From contig NC_016455.1 of assembly GCF_000235365.1 (NCBI RefSeq), positions 1 to 64,000 of the forward strand: a stretch of DNA of 64,000 nucleotides, in the 5' to 3' direction. This DNA is from Eremothecium cymbalariae DBVPG#7215 (lineage: Eukaryota; Ascomycota; Saccharomycetes; Saccharomycetales; Saccharomycetaceae). Made by a program: the position numbers and the translations under genes. Positions 37,877 through 49,029 of the stretch are shown here, in pieces (position 1 is the stretch's first letter; each line of letters begins with the position of its first letter). The notes under the pieces are model-generated. The model had not been told where the DNA came from, made no database searches, and was given only the letters and a program-made list of their open reading frames with translations.

Positions 37877-39115
37877 TTAAATCTTTTTTATGTTGTAGTC
37901 CAAGGTATATAGTGGTGCCAAATCATCAATGTTATTGGGCCAAATGTTTTCCGGCAGGTAATCACCATGTTCCAATAGGAACAGTTGTCTCTTTTTTAGG
38001 TCAGAGTTATTCAATTCAGCCAGCTGATTTTCACAACTCTGCAAAATAGACTTCATACGCTCAGCCAGTTTCCTCCTCCTATCGACCTCACGTAATAGTT
38101 GCTGGTAGCTGTTTAAAAAATTATCATAAAAATCACATAATTCTTGAACTTTTTTGATATCTTGGATACAAGAATTCTTAAAATTGGCAATTGACTCGTT
38201 AACTCCCTGAAATACAGATAAATATTCTTCATATTTTGTGAAATCACCGAGTATTTTAACCATAGAATTCTTAATCAGTTGTTTTTCTTTGTCTTTTTGC
38301 CTTATCTTTAAAGTTATGTTTTCCGCCAACTCATTGATATCTACTATGATATCAATAAGCATACCCATGATACTTTCTAACTCAGCATTATCATTTTTTA
38401 CAATCTTGAATAGTTCTTCTTGCTCCTTTGTGGGTAATTTCTTGGTTTTCAACAAAGTGCACTTGTCGAAATGAGCAGTTAACGATTTTAATATGTCGAC
38501 CAAATCTTCTTCTAAATGATGAATATCATGCAAATAGTTATCCAGAAGAACATACTTACCTCTGTCCGACACAAAAAAGTCATTAAATTCTTCTTCTAGC
38601 TTACGAACTCTTGCTTTTAATAGCTGATTGGTAACCTTTTCAACAAGGGATTCGTACTGGGCAATTATATTTGAAACCTGAGATTTGACCACTGGTAAAT
38701 CCTTTAATTTTTCATTTAGAATATGCATATTATCCATTGATATGAAATCTGCCAAATTCCTACCATCATGGCTTAAAGTGTTCTCCATATTGCTAAGGGC
38801 TTCAACCTTCAGCACCATTTTTTCTTGGCAGTGTTGCATTTCTTTCAGCATATCATCTAATACAACTTTCTTCCATTCTCTTTGAATTAACTGGTTTCCA
38901 ATAGTCTTCGTTAAGATATCATTAGCTAAATATGTTGCTTGATTGTGTATGCAACCTAAGGTAAACTGAATTTTCGATACCGTTCTTTGCAGCTCCGTGA
39001 CCCTTGATTGCGAGCTTGTAAGAGTAGCTTGGGACTTTTGACATAAGACCTGTGCTTTCGAGAGGTACTTCTGTGCATTTTCCCAGAAGACGTGAATTTC
39101 ATTCTGCTCAATCAT
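37877..39115 (-). CDS. ATG17: Autophagy scaffold protein Atg17
   Basis: Atg17 forms the crescent-shaped scaffold that, with Atg29 and Atg31, organises the Atg1 kinase complex at the phagophore assembly site in starvation. The 412-residue length agrees with S. cerevisiae (417). The sequence is almost entirely helical with long coiled-coil stretches. The C-terminal LFLLEHGDYLPENIWPNNIDD segment is typical of the family. It is divergent from SPP382 across about 130 bp, as in S. cerevisiae (YLR423C-YLR424W). Confidence 0.9.
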   Translation of the reverse strand: MIEQNEIHVFWENAQKYLSKAQVLCQKSQATLTSSQSRVTELQRTVSKIQFTLGCIHNQATYLANDILTKTIGNQLIQREWKKVVLDDMLKEMQHCQEKMVLKVEALSNMENTLSHDGRNLADFISMDNMHILNEKLKDLPVVKSQVSNIIAQYESLVEKVTNQLLKARVRKLEEEFNDFFVSDRGKYVLLDNYLHDIHHLEEDLVDILKSLTAHFDKCTLLKTKKLPTKEQEELFKIVKNDNAELESIMGMLIDIIVDINELAENITLKIRQKDKEKQLIKNSMVKILGDFTKYEEYLSVFQGVNESIANFKNSCIQDIKKVQELCDFYDNFLNSYQQLLREVDRRRKLAERMKSILQSCENQLAELNNSDLKKRQLFLLEHGDYLPENIWPNNIDDLAPLYTLDYNIKKI

Positions 39116-39249
39116 TAATCAAGTTGAAATACTTTTCTGGTTATTTCTATTCATGGCTAAGGGAATTGGAACTTGGCCGCATTTAAAAGGAATTTCCTCT
39201 TGAACAACGCTTCTTGTAAACAAATAATGGCTTGTATAAGTCTATAACA

Positions 39250-41142
39250 ATGAACAACGAACATGTAAACTCATCCATGCCAGCTAAGAAGAGACGTATA
39301 GATGTGAGATCTGAGGATGCACCAATGTCAAATATAGATCTGACCAAGCAATATGGAATTGGTGCAAAGTTGATGGCTAAGATGGGATACAAGGAAGGCG
39401 ATGGTCTGGGGAAAGATGGAAACGGGGTTACAGTTCCTATACAAGTCACTCAGAGGCAACAAGGAATTGGTTTAGGAGGGTTGGATAGAAGCCATTCTGA
39501 TTCTGATGATTCAGATATATCCCCTCCGTTCAATCATGAGCTGATCAAGTTCAAGGCGAGTGGTACACTCGACGATAAATATCAGATTGCTGACAAAATA
39601 AGTGAATTGGAGAATATGGGTATAGTGTTACCATCAGAACTAACAAATCTAATAAACTCTGAGGTGCGGATTCCATTTAAAAAATTAACTGAATTAGAGA
39701 CATATATAAGTGAGCTAACAGCATTAATTAAGAAAGTTAATGCGCTTAACATCCGACAAGAACACCTGAAAGGTGCATTACAAAACGAAAATGACAAACT
39801 AGAGTTAGAATCTGAACTTTTAAGTGTCCTCAGCAATAGAAATTCCACATTAATGGAGAAAATAAATGTTATTATTACGTTAGAGGATAAGGATCTCACA
39901 GACAAGCTTTGTGCCAAATGCATTGCTCAATATTTTCAGGAGCACCAGAATTGGAATCCAATTGATCCATTGGAACCCGTCTACATTGAAATATCTTCAA
40001 TTATAGAGTTGTTGTCTTATGTTATGGATATCCGTACATCAGCCTTGAATAGAACACAAACAGCGCTCTTTGATGTAATATGGAAGGAAATTAGCCCATA
40101 TTTAGAAAATTTCAAGATTTATGATGCTAAAATAATAATGGGACTACTATTAGATTACAGAGACATCCTATCATTTATTGACTGTTCGAATTACGTTCAT
40201 GGAACAATTATAACAGATAACATCATCAGATTGATAAACAGTTGGAAAGTTGGGATGCATTTGGAAAATTCATCAGTTATTGCGGATTTTGTTTCTATCT
40301 TACCAAAAGAATACTCTCTAGAAGTTTTTCAGCTTGTGAGAAATAAATTCTCGAACTATTGTAAAGATTGGTATCATAGGGATTTCGAAATAGATGAGGC
40401 CGACTTAGAATTCATAAGAAAGATTCTAGGAAGGGAGCTGTATGATGAGATTACACATGAATATTTTTTGCCTCAATTTATAGACCAGTTATGGAATAAA
40501 TATTTTGATCCAACTTTTGAATTGGAGGACCCAGGCTGTGATACTCCAAGCCTTTACTTCCTTGAAAGATTTCGTGTTTGCCACCTACTATTCACCACTG
40601 ATGACTATCAAATGATTGTAAGAGCAATATTTAACACCATCAATAAGATCATTTTTCAATGGTATTTGTATCATAAGAGTAACTTTTCAGAAGCCAGAAA
40701 TTGGTTTAATTGGTATATTAATAAAGGGTTTTCTAATCCCACAGAATCAGAAATTGATGAAATAAGAATTTCACTAGCATTATTCAATAATCCTAATAAG
40801 CATGTCCATGACGAAGATTTTGATTTAAAAGAGGAGTTGCACCTTTACAAAACCCCAGATCAAACTATTAAAAATATACCGCTCAGAAAGGTCACTTGCA
40901 CATTTAAGGATGTGGTCCAAGATTACTGTGAAGCCCATGGCCTACTACTGTCAAAGAAGAATAATGAATATACAACCGTTAGCTTGTATGGAAGAACCTT
41001 AACAGCTCCCATATTCAACGTTACTTCGGGATCACGCGGCGTGTCCGTTTTAATTCGAGAGGACATACTCTGGATCGAGGTCAACGGAGCATTCAGGCCT
41101 GCATACTTGCATGAGTTGGGTAGCAATGTGTTAGAAGCTTAA
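39250..41142 (+). CDS. SPP382: Spliceosome disassembly factor Spp382/Ntr1 (G-patch)
   Basis: Spp382 activates the DEAH helicase Prp43 to release lariat introns and dismantle spliceosomes in the nucleus. The open frame extends to a TTG at 39232; the first ATG is 39250, giving 630 residues (S. cerevisiae about 708). A G-patch is at about residues 36-80 (YGIGAKLMAKMGYKEGDGLG), followed by a long, mostly helical region as in TFIP11-type proteins. Divergent from ATG17, as in S. cerevisiae. Confidence 0.93.
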   Translation: MNNEHVNSSMPAKKRRIDVRSEDAPMSNIDLTKQYGIGAKLMAKMGYKEGDGLGKDGNGVTVPIQVTQRQQGIGLGGLDRSHSDSDDSDISPPFNHELIKFKASGTLDDKYQIADKISELENMGIVLPSELTNLINSEVRIPFKKLTELETYISELTALIKKVNALNIRQEHLKGALQNENDKLELESELLSVLSNRNSTLMEKINVIITLEDKDLTDKLCAKCIAQYFQEHQNWNPIDPLEPVYIEISSIIELLSYVMDIRTSALNRTQTALFDVIWKEISPYLENFKIYDAKIIMGLLLDYRDILSFIDCSNYVHGTIITDNIIRLINSWKVGMHLENSSVIADFVSILPKEYSLEVFQLVRNKFSNYCKDWYHRDFEIDEADLEFIRKILGRELYDEITHEYFLPQFIDQLWNKYFDPTFELEDPGCDTPSLYFLERFRVCHLLFTTDDYQMIVRAIFNTINKIIFQWYLYHKSNFSEARNWFNWYINKGFSNPTESEIDEIRISLALFNNPNKHVHDEDFDLKEELHLYKTPDQTIKNIPLRKVTCTFKDVVQDYCEAHGLLLSKKNNEYTTVSLYGRTLTAPIFNVTSGSRGVSVLIREDILWIEVNGAFRPAYLHELGSNVLEA

Positions 41143-41239
41143 ACCACTGCTCGAGTTTATATACAAGGCAAACGAACTAATTTTACAAATACTATTTACT
41201 TAGACTGTAATTAAAGCTTTAAGTGAAAACTGCCCTTGA

Positions 41240-42037
41240 TCACTGTCCGTTAGCATCGCTAGACTCAGTAGAGGATTGCAAGGTAGTTCCCACTGAGAAA
41301 TCACCATCTGTAGCAGCTAAACCCTGACCGGAATGTGTCTCATTCAACTGTTCTTCAGCAATTTCCTCTTCGTCATTTTTTAATTGCTCAGCATAGTGTT
41401 CAGGATATTGTCTGAAGCATGTCTGCATTGCCTGGAATTTTTCAACACAATCAATACCTTTGGGATCCGCCTCAGAATACACGAAACATGAGAAGGCCGC
41501 CTTGAATTCCTCTCCACAAGGTCCATGGGCCATACCTCCTAAACAAGGACAATCCCAGTTAATTTCACCAGTTCCCGGGTCATACGCTGACTCTTGAACA
41601 GAAACATTACCATTTTCTACCACTGTTTCAGCTGCATCCGCTACATGCTCTGTCACTCCATTTTCATCTGAACCATTCGCAAAATGATCAGAAGGCTCAA
41701 TTAATTGTTCCCCCGTTACTTCCGTTGCTTCCTCCAAGGGTTCCTCAACATCATCGCCCCCCACAAGTGTATCCTGACCTACAGATGACGATGCAATCAC
41801 TGCCGCCCCTGATGAACGCACTTTGTCCTTCTTTACCTTCATCTTCAGAGGACAAACCATGTAAATGGCACCCAGAGTGACACTTGATGCAAGAATCATC
41901 GCTGGAATATTGACATCCTTGAAGAGGGGGTTTGCCTTCGATGAGTTAGACGAATAACGAAAGAATTGCTGTCTCTGAGACAATATTGTACGTCTAAGAA
42001 CGTTCTTAAAGACGTTAAGCGATGATTGGCGATACAT
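41240..42037 (-). CDS. MIA40: Mitochondrial intermembrane-space import receptor and oxidoreductase Mia40
   Basis: Mia40 oxidises and folds cysteine-motif proteins entering the mitochondrial intermembrane space, with Erv1 recharging it. The frame opens at a GTG at 42046, but the first ATG is 42037, giving 265 residues. This is shorter than S. cerevisiae (403), the difference lying in the acidic linker. An Arg-rich targeting sequence, a membrane anchor (about 46-62), an acidic linker, the redox-active CPC in NWDCPCLGG and twin CX9C motifs ([22 protein letters not shown]) are in order. Divergent from YKT6, as in S. cerevisiae (YKL195W-YKL196C). Confidence 0.95.
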   Translation of the reverse strand: MYRQSSLNVFKNVLRRTILSQRQQFFRYSSNSSKANPLFKDVNIPAMILASSVTLGAIYMVCPLKMKVKKDKVRSSGAAVIASSSVGQDTLVGGDDVEEPLEEATEVTGEQLIEPSDHFANGSDENGVTEHVADAAETVVENGNVSVQESAYDPGTGEINWDCPCLGGMAHGPCGEEFKAAFSCFVYSEADPKGIDCVEKFQAMQTCFRQYPEHYAEQLKNDEEEIAEEQLNETHSGQGLAATDGDFSVGTTLQSSTESSDANGQ

Positions 42038-42276
42038 TAAGGTCACAGAAAGTTAAATTACTAGTCCCGTCGTTGGTTAGCCGTTGTGTTAAACAATATT
42101 TGTCAGAACCAAAAGGTGCACAGAAATTCAAAAATTAAAAAAAAAGGTCGAACAGCCTTTCAAGTTGTAGGTCTGAGAAATCGCAAGGTTTATGAAGCCT
42201 GACTTCATAGAAACTATAAACATAAAGAGAAGCCAAAGAGGTCGATACAGGACCTTTATTATACTAGGTAGTCGGA

Positions 42277-42879
42277 ATGAAGATATACAGCATCGCTATT
42301 TTAAGAAACAAGTCTGAAAAGTCGCTAGAACTATGCAGTGTTAAGGATTTGGCACAGTTTGGGTTTTTTGAAAGGAATGGAGTGTCACAGTTTATGACCT
42401 TTTTTGGTGAGACGGTTGCTGGAAGGACCCAACCAGGTCAGAGACATAGTATTGAAGAAGGTAATTACATCGGTCATGTTTACAGCAGGTCTGAAGGTAT
42501 CTGTGGCGTGTTGATTACAGACAAGGAATATCCAGTAAGGCCAGCTTATACCTTGTTGAACAAAGTGTTGGACGAGTATCTCGTTGCACATCCCCCTTTG
42601 GAGTGGAAGGACATAGCTCAAACAAATGACAGTTTAAAGCTAAAGGAATTGGATCTTTACTTATCCAAATACCAGGACCCTTCGCAGGCAGACTCTATTA
42701 TGAGAGTTCAGCAAGAGTTGGACGAAACTAAAATTGTCCTACATAAAACGATAGAATCCGTGTTACAGAGGGGTGAGAAACTAGATAATCTCGTTGAAAA
42801 ATCGGAATCCCTCTCTGCATCATCCAGAATGTTTTACAAACAGGCTAAAAAGACCAACTCCTGCTGTATAATTATGTAG
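42277..42879 (+). CDS. YKT6: R-SNARE Ykt6
   Basis: Ykt6 is a lipid-anchored v-SNARE used in Golgi, endosome, vacuole and autophagosome fusion. The 200-residue length is identical to S. cerevisiae. An N-terminal longin domain (about 1-135) is followed by the SNARE helix (about 140-195). The C-terminus CCIIM is a prenylation signal (CIIM) with an adjacent Cys for palmitoylation; no transmembrane segment is present, as expected. Confidence 0.97.
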   Translation: MKIYSIAILRNKSEKSLELCSVKDLAQFGFFERNGVSQFMTFFGETVAGRTQPGQRHSIEEGNYIGHVYSRSEGICGVLITDKEYPVRPAYTLLNKVLDEYLVAHPPLEWKDIAQTNDSLKLKELDLYLSKYQDPSQADSIMRVQQELDETKIVLHKTIESVLQRGEKLDNLVEKSESLSASSRMFYKQAKKTNSCCIIM

Positions 42880-43463
42880 CGGTGGCCTGGCTACTCCTCT
42901 TTTAACCTCTTCGCCTGTCTTCCCATGTTGGTTGTAGCCACCACTCCCCCTCCAAAAACAAGCTGTCACAGATGTGTCTTAAAAATCTATAGATTAATTG
43001 CTATTTTCTGGAGCAACTTTTGGCTCTCATCCCTGCATAGCTTTTCTCCTTACATATTATGTACTGATACGGCTAACTTCCACGCACGAAGTCTTGCGGA
43101 TAAGCCGTTAACCAAACGGCAAGGTCCGAATACACATACAATCACATCCAAATCTCTCTTCAGAAGCAACCATATGGCCCTAGATGGCTTGAATTACTAC
43201 AAACTACCTCTACGACTTCCCTCATAAGCCCTGTTCCGTATTATATGGCGCTTTATCCCACCTACTGCACTTCAAAAGCAAATCAGATAGGATCCTGGTA
43301 CTCGTATATAAGGACAAAAAGTCTTGGAAGTTTTGTACATATCAAACGTTTTGATAATATCTAACTATAAAGTCTGGATAGAGGGCGTATAGAAAAGGGT
43401 AAACAACAAACAGTAAGAGGGTTCAATCATTACCATAGCGGAGAAAGAGTTTTCTGCACCAAT
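42880..43463. other. Intergenic YKT6-TUS1
   Basis: This 584-bp gap has moderately higher GC than its neighbours between 42900 and 43240. A 100-codon frame at 42925-43227 is open but has no family features, and is not called. No tRNA was recognised. Confidence 0.4.
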
Positions 43464-46400
43464 ATGTACAATGCTAAAAAAAATTTAGATGATGATGTTG
43501 CTGAGACGAAGCCTAAGTTACCGCAACTGCCTCCATTAATGACTAAGGATGCATCAGCTGGAGATCATCGTACACGAATAGCTTGGACTCCCATAGATGA
43601 GCACCAGATAATCTCACCTATGGCGAGTTATACACCATCAAATAGCAGTAATAAAAGTAGGAGGCGACCACAACCACCGGTGTTCAATGAGTTGCAGATT
43701 AATAGTGGCGAAGGCAGTTCTGCGCAGCCTGCTATCGAAGCTGGCACTATCTATTCATTACACAACAATGTTTCTACTCCTACTAAACCTGTGAGGGATG
43801 AAGGGCGTTCGTCGTCCGATATTAGGAACAGGGTTTATTGCTCGCCGCTGGTTGGTGAGAGTAAACTGCAAGGCACACCGGACAGTTTTGCGTCGAATTG
43901 TTCGAGCAATACGGGGACATCTGGATCTTTAGTGTACCTTTCTCCGTTTATAGGGGATACGACGTCTGCTTTCGTTAAACAAGTTCCAACCAAAAATTCT
44001 GAGATATCAATCATGTCTGATTATGCAGAACTTCCTGATATTACATTTGCTGATGACGAGAGTAGCGGTACACCTCTACGACCTCTTCCCGCACTGCCCA
44101 CTATGGCAAAATTGTCTGTGTCGGATGACCCCCCGTTGGATCATATGGTTGACAAAGAGGAGGAGGAGGAGGAGGAGGAGGAGCAAGAACATGTATATTT
44201 TCCTGTTCCTCCTGCGAATAATTTTGGTACTACACGAGAAGTTGAGTCATTTTTACACCCACCTACGCAGCTGCCATTAAATGCCAACCGCCGAAGGTTG
44301 CTTAGTGATCGTACCTTTTCAGAGAGCATTAGCAGCTATTACTCGAGCAATAGTTATGCCTTCAATGAATATGTGAAGCATGGGAGTTTGGCGTCTGTGA
44401 TCGGAGGCAAACCTTTGGAGCAGGTTCCAACCGTCAATGTCCCTACACAGCCGCTGAACATTGATTTGCTTGATGAAAGTAAACTCTATCAATGTTATTC
44501 TGTTTATCAGCTTTCAGACATCTATGAATGGCTTCTCAGAATTTATTTTGAATGGTTCAATGAGTATATATTTGGAAAAATTGAATTTGTTCAACTTGTT
44601 CAGTTATTGTTGGAATTCCAGTTGCCTAATACGTATGAACAAGAAATTATCGATAAGAATGTTGACCGTATAATTGAATCGCTCGTTCTGCAAGGTGCCG
44701 TGAGGTTTGAACCGAACTTCCAATCGCCTGAAGAAGACGTAACGATAATAGTTGCCGGGTTAGATATTCAAGGTGTGTTCACTGACCTGCTCCCATGTTA
44801 TTCTTTTGATCACAAGCGAGGAATATCGATAGATGGCCGCTTTAATTGTTATTCAAGAAGATGTATTTCCCAGTTGTTTCATGAATCGAGGCCTGTGATT
44901 AAGATTTCAGAGGTGATTAATAAATCTGTTGGTTTATGGACTGATTATTGGAATTTGACAGAAGAAGAAATTTCTGAAATTAATCCTAAAGAAGTTCAAA
45001 GGCAAAGTTATATGTTCGATCTTATAGTTTTAGAGGAAAAGTCTCTGAACTTGGCACACGCAGCAATAGAACTATATGGCAGCCGTTTCTCGCCATCCCT
45101 TTTGCCCAATGATCGGAATTTTTCGTCTTTAGCGTTTGATATCTTTCATCCATTGATAGAATTACACAAGGAGTTCTTACTAATACCTATTTTTGGTAAG
45201 CTTCAGACCCTAGGAAAATTTATTGACGGAATTGGGAAAATATATTTAAAGTGGTGTAATGCAGCTCAATCAATATATTTGCAATATGCGGAGTCAATGG
45301 CGGTGGCTCATGAAATTATAAGTTGGGAGAAAAGTCATAATACTATGTTCGCTACATGGCTGAAAGAAATTGATAAGTCACCTGAAATAACAAGATCTAA
45401 ATTATACCATGATGTTATCTTTTTTGGAGGCTTTTTTAAATCCTTACAAAATATGCCACTGACACTCCGCTCAATATTAAGATGCACGGACCCTTCTTCT
45501 GATGATTATGAATTCCTGCATATGGCAACATGTGAAATTGAAAAGTTGAGTGCTCAGGTTGATAAAGTACATGGTGCAGCTATTGATCAGCGAAAAATAA
45601 TTAGATTTTCAAGACAGTTATTTATTGGAAGTAACAGCACCACTGTTAGTTATGTTAATATTATAGACAGTGGCACAGAGTTGTCAAACGAAGAAAAGTT
45701 AAATCTAAAACTCACAGAGAAAACTAGAAAGTTATTCAAAGAAGGAATCGTTTACAAAAAGAGAGATTTATGGCTGGAACCCTCTGCCACATATGTTGTT
45801 TTGCTAGATAATTATTTTTTAGTGACAGAAGTGGTTCAGAAGAAAAATGAGAAAAAGTACAAACTCTCAGAGAGACCAATACCAATAGATTACCTAAGCT
45901 TAGAGGCTAAGGAAGATTTGAAGCTGTTACGTAAGGGTATCGCAGATAAAGAAGTAGTACTTCTGAATACCAGTTCTTCAGAGCCAAGCGTCTCTAGTCC
46001 TGGAAAGACATCCTCGAACAAAGAATTAAGCCAAAACACTATCATATCAAAATCCGTCTATAAAAATTCTGCAATAAACAGCTCTCCAGAGGATATTGAT
46101 AACCTACGGTTTTCATTTAAGGTGAGGAACACGGCAACGAATGAATCGTTTACTTTCCTGACTACAACCCGAGAAGAGCGGGACTCTTGGGTTGCCTCCA
46201 TTGTAGAAAGTTTTCAAGCAAACAACGATGACAATGATCAACAAATATTTCACTTGAGATTGTTATCTGAACAGTTTGGTTATGATGAACGACAAGCACC
46301 AACAAATCTTCTTGTGGCGCCAGAAGGCTCTATAATTGACTTAGCTTTGCAAAAGCATTATTCGATGGATCATCCGTCATCTGATCCCATTTCAGCTGAT

Positions 46401-47501
46401 TTAAAGTGTTTTACGAAGTTTGTTTATGAATCGCAAACATTTGTTCTTTGTGGATCTAACAACGGTGTTTACATGACTACAACTGAGATGCCAAGTAGCT
46501 GGAAGCTAGTGGTAAATGTATCCAGAGTTTCGCACTTAGAAATCAATTGCAATTTCAATTTGCTGTTTATTCTGACTGATAAGATGCTATGTTACTTCAA
46601 CATTCCCTCCTTGATGTGTTCATATTATGATCCTGAGCAGTATTTGCCCAACAATCAGATGATAGGTGTTATGATTAGGGACAAGGTTTCATTTTTTAAG
46701 ATGGCTGAAGATTTCGGTAATTCAAGGCAGCTGTTCTATGAAAGAAAAGGCAAGATTATTGTGCTGACTCCAGAAATAGACATCATAACAGGGAACTTTA
46801 AATTTTTCAAGGTCTACAAGGAATACAAATTAACATTTAACAATAGTTCCTTGATTTCATATGAAATTGAAGATATAGTGATTTTCAAAACAAGTTTCAT
46901 CGTATGTTCTTCAAGGGGTGCTTTGCTGTTCAATGAATCCTTCAATGACGAAGGTATCCCTCTACCAAGCACATTAAATGACCCTGATCTTTCAAATCGC
47001 CCAAATTTACTATACTTATCGGCCAATCCATTTAAAACAAATGTGGAATCTTCTTCTAAGAGAGATTCCTCTAAACTAAAGATGGCCGACTATGTTAGAA
47101 GAGATATAGCTGCAAACAAGACTAAACCAATCACCTGTTTTCAATTGAGCAATAATGATTTTGTTATGATATATGATGAAGCTGTGATAAAAATGAACAA
47201 GTACGGTGAAATTGTCAAATGGAAGGAGGATATCTTCGTATTAGACTTTTACTGCATTGATGCCTGCATGAACAACGAATACTTAATCCTGATAGGAGAA
47301 AACCTGGTGCAAATTTACGATTTCAATTACACAGGTAATATAATGAACAACGCACTAAGCAAACTCACTCCGGTTCAAATTGTAAAAGGTAAGAAAATAA
47401 GACTGCTAAATTCTCAAAAGCTAGCTGAAGCTGTAATAGTTCTAAGCCACCCTGCCATTCCAGGGAGACAGCTTCTTTTAGAATTTTACAACACCGAGTA
47501 G
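43464..47501 (+). CDS. TUS1: Rho1 guanine nucleotide exchange factor Tus1
   Basis: Tus1 activates Rho1 at bud sites and the bud neck, feeding the cell wall integrity pathway and cytokinesis. The 1345-residue protein (S. cerevisiae about 1307) has a Pro/Ser-rich disordered N-terminus with an unbroken run of nine or more Glu near residue 233 from a GAG repeat. It continues with a DEP-like segment (about 340-420), a DH exchange domain (about 511-700), a PH domain (about 760-920) and a C-terminal CNH domain (about 990-1330). Its position upstream of TDA5 agrees with YLR425W-YLR426W. Confidence 0.93.
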   Translation: MYNAKKNLDDDVAETKPKLPQLPPLMTKDASAGDHRTRIAWTPIDEHQIISPMASYTPSNSSNKSRRRPQPPVFNELQINSGEGSSAQPAIEAGTIYSLHNNVSTPTKPVRDEGRSSSDIRNRVYCSPLVGESKLQGTPDSFASNCSSNTGTSGSLVYLSPFIGDTTSAFVKQVPTKNSEISIMSDYAELPDITFADDESSGTPLRPLPALPTMAKLSVSDDPPLDHMVDKEEEEEEEEEQEHVYFPVPPANNFGTTREVESFLHPPTQLPLNANRRRLLSDRTFSESISSYYSSNSYAFNEYVKHGSLASVIGGKPLEQVPTVNVPTQPLNIDLLDESKLYQCYSVYQLSDIYEWLLRIYFEWFNEYIFGKIEFVQLVQLLLEFQLPNTYEQEIIDKNVDRIIESLVLQGAVRFEPNFQSPEEDVTIIVAGLDIQGVFTDLLPCYSFDHKRGISIDGRFNCYSRRCISQLFHESRPVIKISEVINKSVGLWTDYWNLTEEEISEINPKEVQRQSYMFDLIVLEEKSLNLAHAAIELYGSRFSPSLLPNDRNFSSLAFDIFHPLIELHKEFLLIPIFGKLQTLGKFIDGIGKIYLKWCNAAQSIYLQYAESMAVAHEIISWEKSHNTMFATWLKEIDKSPEITRSKLYHDVIFFGGFFKSLQNMPLTLRSILRCTDPSSDDYEFLHMATCEIEKLSAQVDKVHGAAIDQRKIIRFSRQLFIGSNSTTVSYVNIIDSGTELSNEEKLNLKLTEKTRKLFKEGIVYKKRDLWLEPSATYVVLLDNYFLVTEVVQKKNEKKYKLSERPIPIDYLSLEAKEDLKLLRKGIADKEVVLLNTSSSEPSVSSPGKTSSNKELSQNTIISKSVYKNSAINSSPEDIDNLRFSFKVRNTATNESFTFLTTTREERDSWVASIVESFQANNDDNDQQIFHLRLLSEQFGYDERQAPTNLLVAPEGSIIDLALQKHYSMDHPSSDPISADLKCFTKFVYESQTFVLCGSNNGVYMTTTEMPSSWKLVVNVSRVSHLEINCNFNLLFILTDKMLCYFNIPSLMCSYYDPEQYLPNNQMIGVMIRDKVSFFKMAEDFGNSRQLFYERKGKIIVLTPEIDIITGNFKFFKVYKEYKLTFNNSSLISYEIEDIVIFKTSFIVCSSRGALLFNESFNDEGIPLPSTLNDPDLSNRPNLLYLSANPFKTNVESSSKRDSSKLKMADYVRRDIAANKTKPITCFQLSNNDFVMIYDEAVIKMNKYGEIVKWKEDIFVLDFYCIDACMNNEYLILIGENLVQIYDFNYTGNIMNNALSKLTPVQIVKGKKIRLLNSQKLAEAVIVLSHPAIPGRQLLLEFYNTE

Positions 47502-47963
47502 TGAGCTTTCAGTATCATTTATTAGCATGCCTAAAGTTTTGCTTCTAATGTTTTTATTTGGTATCACATAATAACCTAGTATCCTATAAGGCTATAGATA
47601 CCCATAAATATATATATACTGGACGTTGTTAATTAATTTTATATTGTCTAATGTATTATTTTCCGTCTTATTAAAGTCAGATATGTGTCAAAAATAGACG
47701 AACTTGTGGCTGTCACTATTCAAGGTACATGCATGATTCTGACATGCATGAATGCATATGAGGAAAACTGGTGCGATTTCAAGCAAATAAGTGCTCAATT
47801 AGCAGAAACAAAAGGGCGTGTTGTCGTTAGTTCTAACATAACATTATCTTCTGCAGTTAACTCTTCATTTTGACTCTTTAAAAATTGATTTTTAACGGTT
47901 GGTGTACTAGTCCGGGTTTCCTATTGTATCAAATACCACAATAATCGGATTATTTTCATCAAA
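47502..47963. other. Intergenic TUS1-TDA5
   Basis: This 462-bp gap holds the TUS1 3' region and TDA5 promoter. A 62-codon frame at 47685-47873 starts at a GTG-type codon and shows nothing recognisable. No RNA gene was seen. Confidence 0.4.
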
Positions 47964-48999
47964 ATGAACGTTGACAGTATAATTAACTGGGTTCTAGTAC
48001 CACTGCTGCGGTTTCCTCTAGTATTTTTTGCCTTTATTTCACAGTATGTCCGTCTTTTTATAATTTGTGACGTTTTGATCTGGTACTAACTTTAGCAGTT
48101 TGTATAGTCTGAATTACCCCAAAGTATATGTTGCATTATTAATATATACGGTGATTGTGAACTCTGTCATTAAAATTAATGAAATATCCAAATTACGGGG
48201 TCCATGGATGCCTCTTGAAGACTTTCCAGATGCAAAGTGTGTTTTGACTGGGGGTGCTCAGGGGTTGGGATACGATATTGTGCAAACACTACTTGAACGG
48301 TTCCCCAAAATGGAAGTGATCGTTATTGATATTGTTGATCCTAAAATTAACAATGAAAGGGTACATTACCATTATGCTGATTTGTCGCAAGCTAAAGATG
48401 TGGATATTGCGGTGGACACCATTTCTGACAAGTATGGGGACGTTGATCTTTTGATTAACTGTGCAGGTATGAGGTCGAAATATGAGGGGTTCCTCTCGAC
48501 CAATATACATGACATTACTAAGGTATTCCAGGTGAATGTTTTTGCACCAGTGAGGTTCATCCAACGATTGGCACCTAAAGAATCAAAGCGGCAGTTTTAC
48601 GCTGTGACGATTGGTAGTGCGTTGGGAATTGTTGCACCTGCAAGAATTAGCACTTATGCTTCAACAAAATCGGCACTTATCGCCTTCCATGATTCTTGGT
48701 CTTATGAACTCACAAACAAAGGCATTAATAACATAAGGACGTTGTTAGTTCTACCAGGGCAAATGAACACGAAGATGTTTAATGGTTTTCAGCCCCCGAA
48801 GCAATTCTTTGCCCCTGTGGTTGAAAGCGAAAGACTAGCCAAGGACATAGCTGCCTATTGTAATATTGGGATGAGAGGTCAACTATGTACACCATTATAT
48901 GTCAATTTTATGCATATTCTAGCTGGTATGCCCCAAATAATCATGGAACTTGTTCGTTCGTTTTCTGAAATGGACGCCTGCTTACCAGATGAAAGGTAA
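47964..48999 (+). CDS. TDA5: Short-chain dehydrogenase-like membrane protein Tda5, spliced
   Basis: Tda5 is an uncharacterised short-chain dehydrogenase/reductase with N-terminal membrane segments; its substrate is unknown. Exon 1 (47964-48043) encodes a hydrophobic start (MNVDSIINWVLVPLLRFPLV), and exon 2 (48099-48999) carries the rest. Splicing gives 326 residues, the length I recall for S. cerevisiae Tda5 (YLR426W), which also has an intron. The NAD(P)-binding TGGAQGLG, the INCAG motif and the catalytic YASTK (Tyr/Lys) are intact. Without splicing the main open frame has only a TTG start at 48100. Confidence 0.9.
48044..48098 (+). other. TDA5 intron with tandem acceptor
   Basis: The intron starts GTATGT, has TACTAAC at 48084-48090 and two possible acceptors three bases apart, TAG at 48095 and CAG at 48098. 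The CAG is preferred for distance from the branch point and for product length. At 55 nt it is near the minimum for yeast. Confidence 0.85.
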
Positions 49000-49029
49000 T
49001 TAAAACAAAACTATATATGTATCTACATT

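Noticed and set aside
39232..39249. Non-ATG start extensions of SPP382 and other genes (ESF2, CDC73, MIA40, MAG2, ATG23)
   Set aside because: The upstream codons are TTG or GTG; an ATG within a few codons to 22 codons downstream gives the expected family N-terminus or length.
42925..43227. 100-codon frame between YKT6 and TUS1
   Set aside because: No family features; begins 46 bp after the YKT6 stop, within its 3' region.
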